DNA from: an uncultured Gammaproteobacteria bacterium
GTDB lineage: Bacteria; Pseudomonadota; Gammaproteobacteria; Pseudomonadales; Porticoccaceae
Direction: 5' to 3'
Assembly: GCA_913058345.1 (NCBI GenBank)
Contig: CAJXQR010000005.1
Span: 62,001-126,000, forward strand
Length of the DNA: 64,000 nucleotides
The translations under genes and the position numbers were made by a program. The notes under the pieces were generated by a model, which worked only from the letters and a program-made list of their open reading frames with translations, made no database searches and had not been told where the DNA came from. Each line of letters opens with the position of its first letter. Position 1 is the stretch's first letter. Below are positions 7,078 through 15,506 of this stretch, piece after piece.

Positions 7078-8337
7078 TCAACTCTCGGCTGACGCTGTTT
7101 CAAGACGTGCATTAGTATTCACTCGTCTTGCAAATGCTTGCGACTGTTTCGAAGTCAAACCCACCCTTAACGCATCCAGATAGTCTGCATACCACTGCAT
7201 CATCAGTCGGCGCTGGGGAAGATAGATGGCGTGGTTGTAGTCGCCGGCAATTCCGGTTTCCTTGTGGGACAGTTGCGCATCCACGAACTGCTTGGGCCAG
7301 CCATGTTCCCGGAGCAGCGTGCTGGCGGTGTGTCGAGTGCCGTGGCTCACCATGCGACCCTTGTAGCCTATGAGGCGAAATACCTTGTTGACCGTGTTTT
7401 CGCTGATCATGGCGTTTTTGGTGCCGATGCCGGGGAAAAGATACTGTTGCCTTCCGGTAATTTCCCGGAGCTCTTTGAGCATTGCAACGAGTTGGGTCGG
7501 AAGCGGCGTTACGTGCATACGGCGCATCTTCATCTTCTCCGCGTCGATACGCCAGATCGCATCATCCAGGTCGACTTCGTGCCATTGGGCGAAGCGAACC
7601 ATACCAGGGCGGGAGGCGGTGAGGATTGCCATCCAGGCTGCGGTGCGGTTGATGAGGCGACTGGTCGAGTTGTCCAGCTTGCGGAGAAAATCCGGTAACT
7701 CAGGTTCGAGTAAATGTGGGTAGTGCTCGGCTCTCGGGGCTTCCTTGGCGATATAGCGCAGCTCCGATGCCGGGTTGTTGTCGCATAGCCCTTTGGCGAT
7801 CGCCCGGCTGAAGATTTCGCGCAGCCAGCCGCGGACTTTCTTGGAGACGTTCAGTGCGCCACGTTTCTCGATGCGGGTTTGTACGGAAGCACAGTCTGCC
7901 CTCGATACGCTGGGAAGGTGTTTGTCCCCCAGTACGGGGAGAATGTCCTTGTCGAGGTAGGTCCGCATTTTATCCAAGGTTGACGCCGAGCGACCAGCTT
8001 TGACCTTGCTTTGGTACCAGTCCTCTGCGGCTACCCTGAACAGATTGGTCTTTGATTCGGTAGATGCTTGTTTATCAACTTTGCGTTTCTGGCTCGGGTC
8101 GATACCGCGTGCCACAAGTGCACGCATTTCAGCCGCCTTCTCGCGAGCAAGTTGGAGTGAAATAGTGGGGTAGACACCCAAGGAAATACGAGGTTGTTTG
8201 CCGTCGATGCGATAGCGGAAGTGCCAGTACCTCTGCCCCACGGGGGTCACCCACAGGGAGAGGCCTCCGCCATCGGCGAGGCCATAAGGCTTGTCTTTAG
8301 GCTTGGCAGCCTGGACTTCTCGTGCGGTAAGGGGCAT
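7078..8337 (-). CDS. int: P4-type tyrosine integrase of the ICE
   Basis: This 419-residue site-specific recombinase integrates and excises the element at the tRNA-Leu gene. The N-terminal arm-binding domain (DUF4102 type) is seen in LTAREVQAAKPKDKPYGLADGGGLSLWV and RISLGVYPTISLQLAREKA. A core-binding domain covers about residues 100-200. The catalytic domain keeps the first Arg (R243 in LTASRPGMVRF), the H-x-x-R box (H332 and R335 in SHGTRHTAS), H358 and the likely nucleophile Y367 (GDYNHAIYL). It is full length for the family. It lies 164 bp from the tRNA 3' end and is transcribed away from it. Confidence 0.93.
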   Translation of the reverse strand: MPLTAREVQAAKPKDKPYGLADGGGLSLWVTPVGQRYWHFRYRIDGKQPRISLGVYPTISLQLAREKAAEMRALVARGIDPSQKRKVDKQASTESKTNLFRVAAEDWYQSKVKAGRSASTLDKMRTYLDKDILPVLGDKHLPSVSRADCASVQTRIEKRGALNVSKKVRGWLREIFSRAIAKGLCDNNPASELRYIAKEAPRAEHYPHLLEPELPDFLRKLDNSTSRLINRTAAWMAILTASRPGMVRFAQWHEVDLDDAIWRIDAEKMKMRRMHVTPLPTQLVAMLKELREITGRQQYLFPGIGTKNAMISENTVNKVFRLIGYKGRMVSHGTRHTASTLLREHGWPKQFVDAQLSHKETGIAGDYNHAIYLPQRRLMMQWYADYLDALRVGLTSKQSQAFARRVNTNARLETASAES

Positions 8338-8340
8338 GGT

Positions 8341-8387
8341 GAGTACACTTTTTCTCTCGAACTTTTAGTGTACTCAAAAATGTACTC
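8341..8387. promoter_or_regulatory. Inverted/direct TGTACTC repeats ahead of int
   Basis: GAGTACACT (8341-8349) and AGTGTACTC (8367-8375) form a perfect inverted repeat. A further TGTACTC lies at 8381-8387. All are immediately upstream of the integrase start at 8337. They could be arm-type integrase/excisionase binding sites or an autoregulatory operator. Confidence 0.45.
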
Positions 8388-8432
8388 ATTTGCACATGGC
8401 TTTCAGTGGAACCCGGTAGCGCATGCTGGAAC

Positions 8433-8460
8433 GAAAAAGCCCGCTTTCGCGGGCTTTTTC
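8433..8460. terminator. Bidirectional rho-independent terminator
   Basis: GCCCGC (8439-8444) and GCGGGC (8449-8454) form a stem with a TTTC loop, flanked by A5 and T5 tracts, so it can work in either direction. It lies between the tRNA-Leu 3' end and int and would stop tRNA transcription before the integrase. Confidence 0.8.
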
Positions 8461-8501
8461 AATGACTTAGAGATTTTGTTGGAAGTCTCTGGAATTCAAA
8501 A

Positions 8502-8588
8502 TGGTGCCCAGGAGAGGACTTGAACCTCCACGACCTTGCGATCACTAGCACCTGAAGCTAGCGTGTCTACCAATTTCACCACCTGGGC
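8502..8588 (-). tRNA. tRNA-Leu (anticodon CAG)
   Basis: The minus strand reads GCCCAGG at the 5' end, which pairs with CCTGGGC before the encoded ACCA at the 3' end. The anticodon stem-loop is CTAGC-TTCAGGT-GCTAG, giving anticodon CAG. A long variable arm typical of leucine tRNAs follows, then the GTTCAAGTC T-loop. It is an intact 87-base gene with CCA encoded. The ICE abuts its 3' end, so this gene is the likely attachment site. Confidence 0.93.
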
Positions 8589-8621
8589 AGCGTACGAGTT
8601 AGTACTCGTTCGGGGTTGCGC

Positions 8622-8650
8622 ACTTTACTGATTAGGCCCACTATTGTCAA
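8622..8650 (-). promoter_or_regulatory. Sigma-70 promoter of tRNA-Leu
   Basis: On the minus strand a perfect TTGACA (8645-8650) is separated by 17 bp from TAAAGT (8622-8627), followed by a GC-rich discriminator as is usual for stable RNA genes. The tRNA starts about 33 bp downstream of the -10 box. Confidence 0.7.
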
Positions 8651-8704
8651 TCCTCAGAGGCGGCTTTTTCGGCCTCCCGATATTCTGGTAATTATTACAA
8701 ATTT

Positions 8705-11311
8705 ATGAAGAAAAAAAACGTTCAGGTAGACCCTTTTGCATCGCGCGAAGCAGAGAAATATGAAAACCCCATTCCCAGCCGAGAGTTTATTCTCAAACAT
8801 CTTGAGGCCAGCGTTGGCCCGTTAAGCCATGAAGAGCTCTGCGATGTCTTCGAGCTTGAAAACCCCGATGCAGTGGAGGCTTTGCGGCGTCGTCTTGGGG
8901 CGATGGAGCGCGATGGCCAGGCGGTGCGAAACCGGCGTGGAGGCTATGGCCCGCTCGATAAAATGAACCTGATTAAAGGGCGAGTGTCGGGCCACCCAGA
9001 GGGCTTCGGTTTCGTGATCTCGCCTACCAGAGATGGCGATGTCTTTCTCTCCAGTCGGCAAATGCGGCGTGTCTTTGATGGCGATGAAGTCGTGGTGCGC
9101 ATTACCGGTACCGACCGCAGGGGCCGTTCCGAGGGCGCCATTGTCGAGGTGGTTGAGCGGCGTACCCAGCAACTTGTGGGGCGCTATTTCACCGAGAATG
9201 GCATTCACTTTGTGCGCCCCGATAACCCCCGCATCAGTCAGGATGTACTACTCGTGGCCGATGGCACAGGTGGGGCCAAACCGGGGCAAATCGTCGTCGT
9301 GACTATTACTCAGCAGCCAGACCGTCGGCATCAGGCGGCCGGCCGGGTGTCGAGTGTGCTCGGTGAGCATTTGGCGCCAGGGCTGGAAATTGATATTGCC
9401 ATCCACAATTTTGGTATACCCAATGCCTGGTCGCCCGCCCTTGAAAAAGAGGTGGAGGCTATATCCAGTGAGGTGCTGGAGACAGATAAAAACCTACGTG
9501 TTGATTTGCGCGACCTGCCGCTGGTCACCATTGATGGCGAAGATGCCCGCGACTTCGACGATGCGGTGTATTGCCAGCCAGCCAGACGCAATGGCTGGAC
9601 ACTTTATGTCGCCATCGCCGATGTCTCTCACTATGTCAAGCCGGGCAGTGAGCTTGATCTGGAGGCTTATCGGCGAGGTAACTCGGTGTATTTCCCTGGA
9701 CAGGTGGTGCCCATGCTGCCCGAAAAACTGTCCAACGGTTTGTGCTCTTTGCAACCCGCTGTTGATCGACTGTGCATGGTTTGTGAAATGCGCATCGATG
9801 CTTCGGGCAAGGTGACGCGTTTTCGTTTTTACGAAGCGGTTATGCATTCGCGAGCGCGGCTCACTTATACGCAAGTGGCGAGCATGATTGAGCAGCGCGG
9901 TGACGCCGACAGTGGTGTGCGCAAACAGTTTGCCCATATTGTTGAGCATGTTGACCACCTTCACGACTTGTATCAGGCCCTCCGCGAGCGCCGCGATGTG
10001 CGCGGCGCGATTGATTTTGAAACCACTGAAACGCGCATTCTATTTGATGCTGAGCGCAAGATTGAAAAAATTATTCCCACTGATCGCACAGAAGCTCATC
10101 GGCTCATTGAAGAGTGCATGCTCAGTGCCAATGTCTGCGCAGCAACCCTGTTAGAAAAGAGCAAATTACCCGCGCTGTATCGCGTCCACGAAGTGCCGAA
10201 GGAAGAAAAACTGGACAATTTACGTGAGTTTCTTGGTGAGATCGGTCTCAGCTTGCCGGGTGGTGACTCGCCTTCGCCCCTGGACTATCAGGCCGTCTTG
10301 AGCCAGGTTGCCGACCGGCCCGACGCGGCTGTTATTCAGTCGGTTATGTTGCGTTCCATGCGTCAGGCGGTTTACCAGGATGATAACAAAGGTCACTTTG
10401 GTCTTAATTATGAGGCTTACTCGCACTTTACCTCGCCAATTCGTCGCTATGCCGACTTGTTGGTACATCGTGCCATTCGCGCTTTACTGCGCAGTAAAAA
10501 ACGCGTCGCCCACCTCAACCGTGTCGAGGGTGCAGAGCTTTGGCCTTTAACGCAAAGCTACCCTTACAACGCCGAGCAAATTAGCGAAGCGGGCAGCCAC
10601 TGTTCAATGACTGAGCGCCGGGCTGATGACGCAACCCGCAGTGTCGATAGTTGGTTGAAGTGTCAGTATTTAGTCGATCAAGTGGGTAATGAATTCTCTG
10701 GGGTGGTGACCTCCGTCACCGGCTTTGGTTTGTTTGTACAGCTCGATGACTTATTTATAGAAGGCCTGGTGCACATTACGGGCCTGCCCCGTGACTACTA
10801 TAATTTTGAAGCAGCTCACCATCGTTTGGTCGGTGAACGCACGGGTCGTGTATTTCGTCTCGGCGATCGGCTCAAGGTTATCGTTACCCGTGTTGATGTT
10901 GACGAGCGCAAAATTGATTTTGATTTAATCGATGGTTCACATGATGGAGGTTCAGTAAAAAAACGGCGTGGCAAGTCGCCCAGGTCCCTTAGCCAATCCA
11001 CGGGTAAGGCAATGGGTGATGCCTCTGATAAAGTTGCTAAGCAAGCGAGCAGAGAGAATAAAGGCGATAAAAAACCAGCAGCTAAGCGCGCTAAAAAGCC
11101 GAGGAAAAGAGCTAGTCCATCGGCATCGAACACCGATCAACAGCTTGAAACGGGCGTTAGCTCAGGGACGAAGCCAAAAAAGAAACCCAAAAACCGCTCC
11201 AAAAAAGCAACGGCAAAGACCGCTGTAAAGGCGTCGACCAACGTTAAGAAAAAGTCTCGACCTAAGTCAAAACCGAACGCCAAGCGCAGAGCGGGTACTA
11301 GTACTGACTAG
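8705..11311 (+). CDS. rnr: Ribonuclease R
   Basis: This 868-residue processive 3'-5' exoribonuclease degrades structured RNA. The N-terminal winged-helix part (SREFILKHLEASVGPLSHEELCDVFEL) is followed by cold-shock domains. The RNB catalytic domain has the metal-binding acidic cluster in EDARDFDDAV (residues 279-288). An S1 domain occupies about 660-740 (FSGVVTSVTGFGLFVQLDDLFIEGLVHI), and a strongly lysine/arginine-rich tail of about 120 residues ends the protein. The ATG at 8705 lacks a visible Shine-Dalgarno sequence. In many gammaproteobacteria rlmB follows directly; here one gene intervenes. Confidence 0.95.
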   Translation: MKKKNVQVDPFASREAEKYENPIPSREFILKHLEASVGPLSHEELCDVFELENPDAVEALRRRLGAMERDGQAVRNRRGGYGPLDKMNLIKGRVSGHPEGFGFVISPTRDGDVFLSSRQMRRVFDGDEVVVRITGTDRRGRSEGAIVEVVERRTQQLVGRYFTENGIHFVRPDNPRISQDVLLVADGTGGAKPGQIVVVTITQQPDRRHQAAGRVSSVLGEHLAPGLEIDIAIHNFGIPNAWSPALEKEVEAISSEVLETDKNLRVDLRDLPLVTIDGEDARDFDDAVYCQPARRNGWTLYVAIADVSHYVKPGSELDLEAYRRGNSVYFPGQVVPMLPEKLSNGLCSLQPAVDRLCMVCEMRIDASGKVTRFRFYEAVMHSRARLTYTQVASMIEQRGDADSGVRKQFAHIVEHVDHLHDLYQALRERRDVRGAIDFETTETRILFDAERKIEKIIPTDRTEAHRLIEECMLSANVCAATLLEKSKLPALYRVHEVPKEEKLDNLREFLGEIGLSLPGGDSPSPLDYQAVLSQVADRPDAAVIQSVMLRSMRQAVYQDDNKGHFGLNYEAYSHFTSPIRRYADLLVHRAIRALLRSKKRVAHLNRVEGAELWPLTQSYPYNAEQISEAGSHCSMTERRADDATRSVDSWLKCQYLVDQVGNEFSGVVTSVTGFGLFVQLDDLFIEGLVHITGLPRDYYNFEAAHHRLVGERTGRVFRLGDRLKVIVTRVDVDERKIDFDLIDGSHDGGSVKKRRGKSPRSLSQSTGKAMGDASDKVAKQASRENKGDKKPAAKRAKKPRKRASPSASNTDQQLETGVSSGTKPKKKPKNRSKKATAKTAVKASTNVKKKSRPKSKPNAKRRAGTSTD

Positions 11312-11402
11312 GCTGTTTAATCGCTATTGCCAATCATTGGTGAAAAAAACGGGCATTAATCTGGCCGCAGGCCATTGAAATAATAAATATAAGGAGTGGG
11401 TT

Positions 11403-12488
11403 ATGCTGGGATTAACGCTGGTTTTCATTTTCTTGTCGATCCTGTATATCTTGCGCTGGCCCGTGGCGATAGAACCTGTTGCCTGGCACCCCCCTGCAAT
11501 ACCCCCTTATGAAGGGCGCTTTGCCTTTACCAATTCATTGCGCAAAGCGGAAAAACTTTGGCGTGGCAAACTGTCCGGGCCAGAGTCAACGGCGATTAAA
11601 GACGGTTATCTTTACACAGGTTTAACCGATGGCAATGTAGTGCGCGCGCCTATTGATGGCTCAGGCGAGCCTGAAGTGGTGGCGGATACCGGCGGTCACC
11701 CCCTGGGTATGAAGTTTGATGCGGCGGGCAATTTGATAATTTGCGATGCTGACAAAGGCTTGTTATGTCTCACGCCCGAAGGTGAGGTGAAGGTGCTTAC
11801 CGATGAAGTGGAGGGTCGTCAGATCAACGTAGCGGATGATCTCGATATTGCCCCCGACGGGAAAATTTATTTTAGTGACATATCCAGTCAATACACCCTG
11901 GCCCAGGTCGACTACGCAATAATGGAAGACAAGCCTCTCGGTGAGTTGATCTGTTATGACCCGACCACCAAGAGGAGTCGTGTTGTACTTGATAAGCTGC
12001 GTTTGGCCAACGGCGTGGCAGTAGGACCCGATGGAGACTATGTCCTGGTCAATCAAACCCTTGGTTTTTGCGTAACGCGTTTGTGGTTAAAAGGTCCCAA
12101 GGCCGGGCAAAGCGAACCCTTTGTGCCCAACCTGCCTGGTGGGCCCGATAATATAACTTTTAATGGTAAAGAGACCTACTGGGTGGCTTTGGCTTATCCG
12201 CGTTTTCCTCGGCTTGAGGCTCTGGCCTCTCGCCCCTTTAAAAAGAAGCTAATGATGCGTCTGCCGCGTTTTTTCGCGCTTGTCCCGGAGTTCTTTAACG
12301 GCTTAAATTTACCCACTTTTGGCCTCCTGGTCGGTGTCGATATGGAAGGCAATATTACCCATTTTATGGACGCTAAAGATAACGCCATCGGCATGGTCAC
12401 CAGTGTGCTCGAACACGAGGGGTATTTGTATTTGGGGAGTTTGATGTCCGACTATGTTGCTCGCATACCAGTGCCTGACCCCATCTAG
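11403..12488 (+). CDS. Strictosidine synthase-like / SMP-30-type beta-propeller protein
   Basis: This 361-residue protein has an N-terminal hydrophobic anchor (LGLTLVFIFLSILYIL) followed by a six-bladed propeller of the strictosidine synthase-like/gluconolactonase superfamily. Characteristic pieces are GPESTAIKDGYLYTGLTDGNV, GGHPLGMKFDAAGNLIICDA, NVADDLDIAPDGKIYFSDIS, ANGVAVGPDGDYVLVNQT and LPGGPDNITFNGKETYWVAL. Relatives include animal APMAP and bacterial lactonases; the substrate here is unknown. AAGGAG lies 8 bases before the start. It is inserted between rnr and rlmB in the same direction. The enzymatic role is inferred from the fold only. Confidence 0.8.
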   Translation: MLGLTLVFIFLSILYILRWPVAIEPVAWHPPAIPPYEGRFAFTNSLRKAEKLWRGKLSGPESTAIKDGYLYTGLTDGNVVRAPIDGSGEPEVVADTGGHPLGMKFDAAGNLIICDADKGLLCLTPEGEVKVLTDEVEGRQINVADDLDIAPDGKIYFSDISSQYTLAQVDYAIMEDKPLGELICYDPTTKRSRVVLDKLRLANGVAVGPDGDYVLVNQTLGFCVTRLWLKGPKAGQSEPFVPNLPGGPDNITFNGKETYWVALAYPRFPRLEALASRPFKKKLMMRLPRFFALVPEFFNGLNLPTFGLLVGVDMEGNITHFMDAKDNAIGMVTSVLEHEGYLYLGSLMSDYVARIPVPDPI

Positions 12489-12646
12489 GGAGTGAGTGTT
12501 TGCCGTTGTCGGCTCAACAAAAGTTGTCATAAAAATAAATTGCATGGCACGGAGTATTTCGCTAACGCTGAGCAGAACCGGGTAAACTAGCCGCCTTGTT
12601 CAGCGGCACGTTGTCGTTGAGTACAACGAGGGGTAAGTCTTTAGCA

Positions 12647-13417
12647 ATGAGTAATACCAGTAAAATGCAGTGGGTCTATGGCCTTCACACCGTGCAGGCA
12701 TTGTTAAAAACCGATGCCGAAAGGGTTAAAGAATTGCGCTTGCAGCGGGGCCGCAAAGACCAGCGTCAGCAAAAAATACAGGCTTTGGCCGATAGAGAGG
12801 ACATCCCCTGGCTATGGGCGACACGCAAAGAACTTGATGTGCTACTCGCCGATGAAACTGCTGATGGTGAAGAGCTTAACCACCAAGGTGTGGCTGCGCT
12901 GTGTACTGCCGGGGTGGTGCAAGACGAGGCCTATCTGCTTCAGCTTCTCAGTGTGCTCGATGAACCTGCACTGTTGCTGGTTCTTGATGAAGTCACCGAC
13001 CCCCATAACCTGGGTGCCTGTCTGCGTACGGCCGATGCCGCCGGTGTGCACGCTATCGTCACCACCAAAGATCGCTCAGTGGGTATTACGCCGGTGGTGC
13101 GCAAAGTGGCATCGGGTGCAGCAGATGCCGTACCACTAGTGGTCGTCACTAACTTGTCGCGAACGCTGAATAAGCTTAAGCAAGAAGGATTGTGGATCAT
13201 CGGCACCGATGGCGGGGCTCAGCAAGGCGTCTATCAAACTGACTTCACCCAATCGGTAGCACTGGTGATGGGTGCCGAAGGTAAGGGCTTACGTCGTTTA
13301 ACGAAAGAGACCTGTGATAGTTTGGTCAAGCTGCCAATGGCCGGCACAGTCAGCAGTTTGAATGTCTCCGTTGCCGCTGGCGTGTGTTTATTTGAAGTGG
13401 TGAGGCAAAGACAGTAA
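12647..13417 (+). CDS. rlmB: 23S rRNA (guanosine-2'-O-)-methyltransferase RlmB
   Basis: This 256-residue SPOUT methyltransferase would 2'-O-methylate a conserved guanosine (G2251 in E. coli numbering) in 23S rRNA. The N-terminal substrate-binding domain begins WVYGLHTVQALLKTDAERVKELRLQRGRKDQR. The knotted catalytic domain shows LVLDEVTDPHNLGACLRTADAAGVHAIV, then VMGAEGKGLRRLTKETCDSLVKLPMAGTVSSLNVSVAAGVCLFE, the family signatures. I chose ATG 12647, at the family N-terminus; the open frame extends to 12596. It follows rnr with one extra gene between, consistent with the common rnr-rlmB linkage. Confidence 0.93.
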   Translation: MSNTSKMQWVYGLHTVQALLKTDAERVKELRLQRGRKDQRQQKIQALADREDIPWLWATRKELDVLLADETADGEELNHQGVAALCTAGVVQDEAYLLQLLSVLDEPALLLVLDEVTDPHNLGACLRTADAAGVHAIVTTKDRSVGITPVVRKVASGAADAVPLVVVTNLSRTLNKLKQEGLWIIGTDGGAQQGVYQTDFTQSVALVMGAEGKGLRRLTKETCDSLVKLPMAGTVSSLNVSVAAGVCLFEVVRQRQ

Positions 13418-13459
13418 ATCAAGAGGGCCAAAAAGCCCCATATTCATTGCTAAAGAGTT

Positions 13460-14134
13460 ATGACGAATTCGATTATTAACATCCCTAATGGTTTGAGTGC
13501 TTCACGGCTGGTAGTCGTGCCGGTGCTGCTCTATTTGGCTTATCAGGGGCATAGGGATGCTTTTCTTATTGTCTTGGCGGGTTCATTGCTCACCGATGCT
13601 CTGGATGGCTTTTTAGCACGAAGTTGGAATCAAACCAGCGAGCTGGGTGCGCGGCTCGATAGCTGGGGTGATTTGTTCACTTATATGGCAATGCTGCTGG
13701 GTTTATATTTACTCTGGCCCGATATATTTCAGCGGCAAAAATGGTTTTTTGTTCTTGGTTTTTTTACCTATTTAGTGCCTACCCTTACCTGTCTGCTGAA
13801 GTTTCATGAGTTACCTCGCTACCACACCTGGTCGGCAAAAATAGCGGCTATATTGATGGCTCCCGCTTACTATTCACTGGTATTACTAGATACCTCGGTT
13901 TTCTTCCAGGGCGTCATCTTTTTTCATATCTGGGTGGCACTGGAGGAAGTGTTTATTACTTTTACTCTGAATAAAAACCATTACAACGTGGCGACAGTTT
14001 TTCACGCACGGGAAATGATGCGCCGCCAGCGCTACCGCTTTCGCGAGCGGCGTGTAAAAATACAAGAGCGCATTGGCTTACCCGAGCGACGTAAAGACTG
14101 GAAGAACAAGCCGCCAGGTGATGGTGATTCTTAG
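13460..14134 (+). CDS. CDP-alcohol phosphatidyltransferase family membrane protein
   Basis: This 224-residue integral membrane enzyme has the complete family motif D46-x2-D49-G50-x2-A53-R54-x8-G63-x3-D67-x3-D71, which binds the CDP-alcohol and divalent metals. About five or six hydrophobic segments are visible. The C-terminus is a basic cytoplasmic tail (REMMRRQRYRFRERRVKIQERIG and onward). It would transfer a phosphatidyl group from CDP-diacylglycerol to an alcohol such as glycerol phosphate, serine or inositol phosphate; the acceptor cannot be read from sequence. It starts 42 bp after rlmB. Confidence 0.85.
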   Translation: MTNSIINIPNGLSASRLVVVPVLLYLAYQGHRDAFLIVLAGSLLTDALDGFLARSWNQTSELGARLDSWGDLFTYMAMLLGLYLLWPDIFQRQKWFFVLGFFTYLVPTLTCLLKFHELPRYHTWSAKIAAILMAPAYYSLVLLDTSVFFQGVIFFHIWVALEEVFITFTLNKNHYNVATVFHAREMMRRQRYRFRERRVKIQERIGLPERRKDWKNKPPGDGDS

Positions 14135-14253
14135 TCATTTAAGCAACCGTCTGTCGTGTTATTCGAATGTTATACGATGAGTCCTGCCCGATAACAGTGT
14201 GTACTATTTTACTATCGTCGGGAGGGGTTCCTGTGGTGTTCTGTTACTGCTTG

Positions 14254-15471
14254 CTAGGATTCTGCCAGAGCCTTGGCGGGGATGCTCTCATCGCTGAGGC
14301 GCGCGGCGGATACGGACAAGTGTTTGTCAATAATATTGCGCGCCGCAACAAATTCGGCAGGGCGGTTGATGGCATCCACCGCCAGTAGTTGTCCGGAGCG
14401 TAAATAAAACGCGGCAAAGGAGTGGGTAGCAGGGTCGCCACGCAACACGATTTCGTCATACCCTGTGTTCACGCCCGCTGTCTGCAGTTTAAGATCGTAT
14501 TGATCAGACCAGAACCAGGGTACCTGAGTGTAAGGTTTGTCTTTACCGCAAATAGTCGCGGCCACGGTTTTTGCCTGGTCGATGGCATTTTGCACCGACT
14601 GTAAGCGCATGCGGCGCTGGTAAATGGCATTGGGATGATTGGCGCAATCGCCGGCAGCGTAGATGTTGGCGATTGAGGTGCGGCCATATTGATCGGTGTT
14701 AATACCATCTTCGCAGAGGATGCCGATACTTTCGGCCAGCTCGACATTGGGCAGTAGACCGATACCCACGACCACTAAGTCGGCGCTTAGCAGAGCACCT
14801 CGGGTTGTCAGTACTACCTCTTCGTTATCGCCTTCGAGACATTGAACATCGGTATTCGACTGCAGGTTGACGCCGGCTGAGCGGTGTACCTGTTCAAAAA
14901 ATTGGCCGACGACCTTACTAGTGACTCGCCCTAAAGCAGTGGGCCGGGCCACTAAAACGCTAACGTCAAGGCCGTGTTTTACCGCCACCGCTGCTGTTTC
15001 GAGCCCGACATAACCGCCACCAATGATGACCAAGCGCTTGCCGGGCTTAAATTTATCGTGCATAGCGTCGACATCGGCGAGGGTGCGCAAATAATGTACG
15101 TGGTGATGTTCAATACCCGGGCAATGCAGCGGGCGCACTCTTCCGCCGGTGGCGAAAACCAGATGCGCATAAGGCAGGCTTTGTTGATTGTCGAGATGAA
15201 GCAACTGCTGTTGCGTGTCGATGGCGTCAACCCGTACGCCGAGCAACAACTCAATCCCGGCTTTGTCGTAGAACGCAGCGGGCTTAATCAATAGCCGCTC
15301 TTTGGCCAATTCCCCAGCGAGATAGGTTTTTGACAGAGGGGGGCGCTGGTAGGGTAAGACAGGCTCTTCACAAATCAGGGTAATGGCACCGCCGAAACCC
15401 TCTTTGCGTAAACTAATGGCGGCCTGAGCCCCCGCTTGACCACCACCAATGATGACCACGGTTTCGTTCAT
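14254..15471 (-). CDS. NAD(P)H:ferredoxin reductase, putidaredoxin-reductase type
   Basis: This 405-residue FAD/NAD flavoprotein of the oxygenase-coupled ferredoxin reductase family would pass electrons from NADH to a [2Fe-2S] ferredoxin. It has an FAD-binding motif (VVIIGGGQAGAQAAISL, residues 4-20), a second Rossmann motif for NAD (LVIIGGGYVGLETAAVAVKHG), the FAD-pyrophosphate segment (IYAAGDCANHP) and the C-terminal reductase domain (VPWFWSDQYDLKLQTAG). It lies 35 bp downstream of the CYP153-like P450 gene in the same orientation, so it is very probably the P450 redox partner. No ferredoxin gene is found beside it. Confidence 0.9.
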   Translation of the reverse strand: MNETVVIIGGGQAGAQAAISLRKEGFGGAITLICEEPVLPYQRPPLSKTYLAGELAKERLLIKPAAFYDKAGIELLLGVRVDAIDTQQQLLHLDNQQSLPYAHLVFATGGRVRPLHCPGIEHHHVHYLRTLADVDAMHDKFKPGKRLVIIGGGYVGLETAAVAVKHGLDVSVLVARPTALGRVTSKVVGQFFEQVHRSAGVNLQSNTDVQCLEGDNEEVVLTTRGALLSADLVVVGIGLLPNVELAESIGILCEDGINTDQYGRTSIANIYAAGDCANHPNAIYQRRMRLQSVQNAIDQAKTVAATICGKDKPYTQVPWFWSDQYDLKLQTAGVNTGYDEIVLRGDPATHSFAAFYLRSGQLLAVDAINRPAEFVAARNIIDKHLSVSAARLSDESIPAKALAES

Positions 15472-15506
15472 TGTATCCCCTTAACTAATGATGGCTATTG
15501 GCGTCA

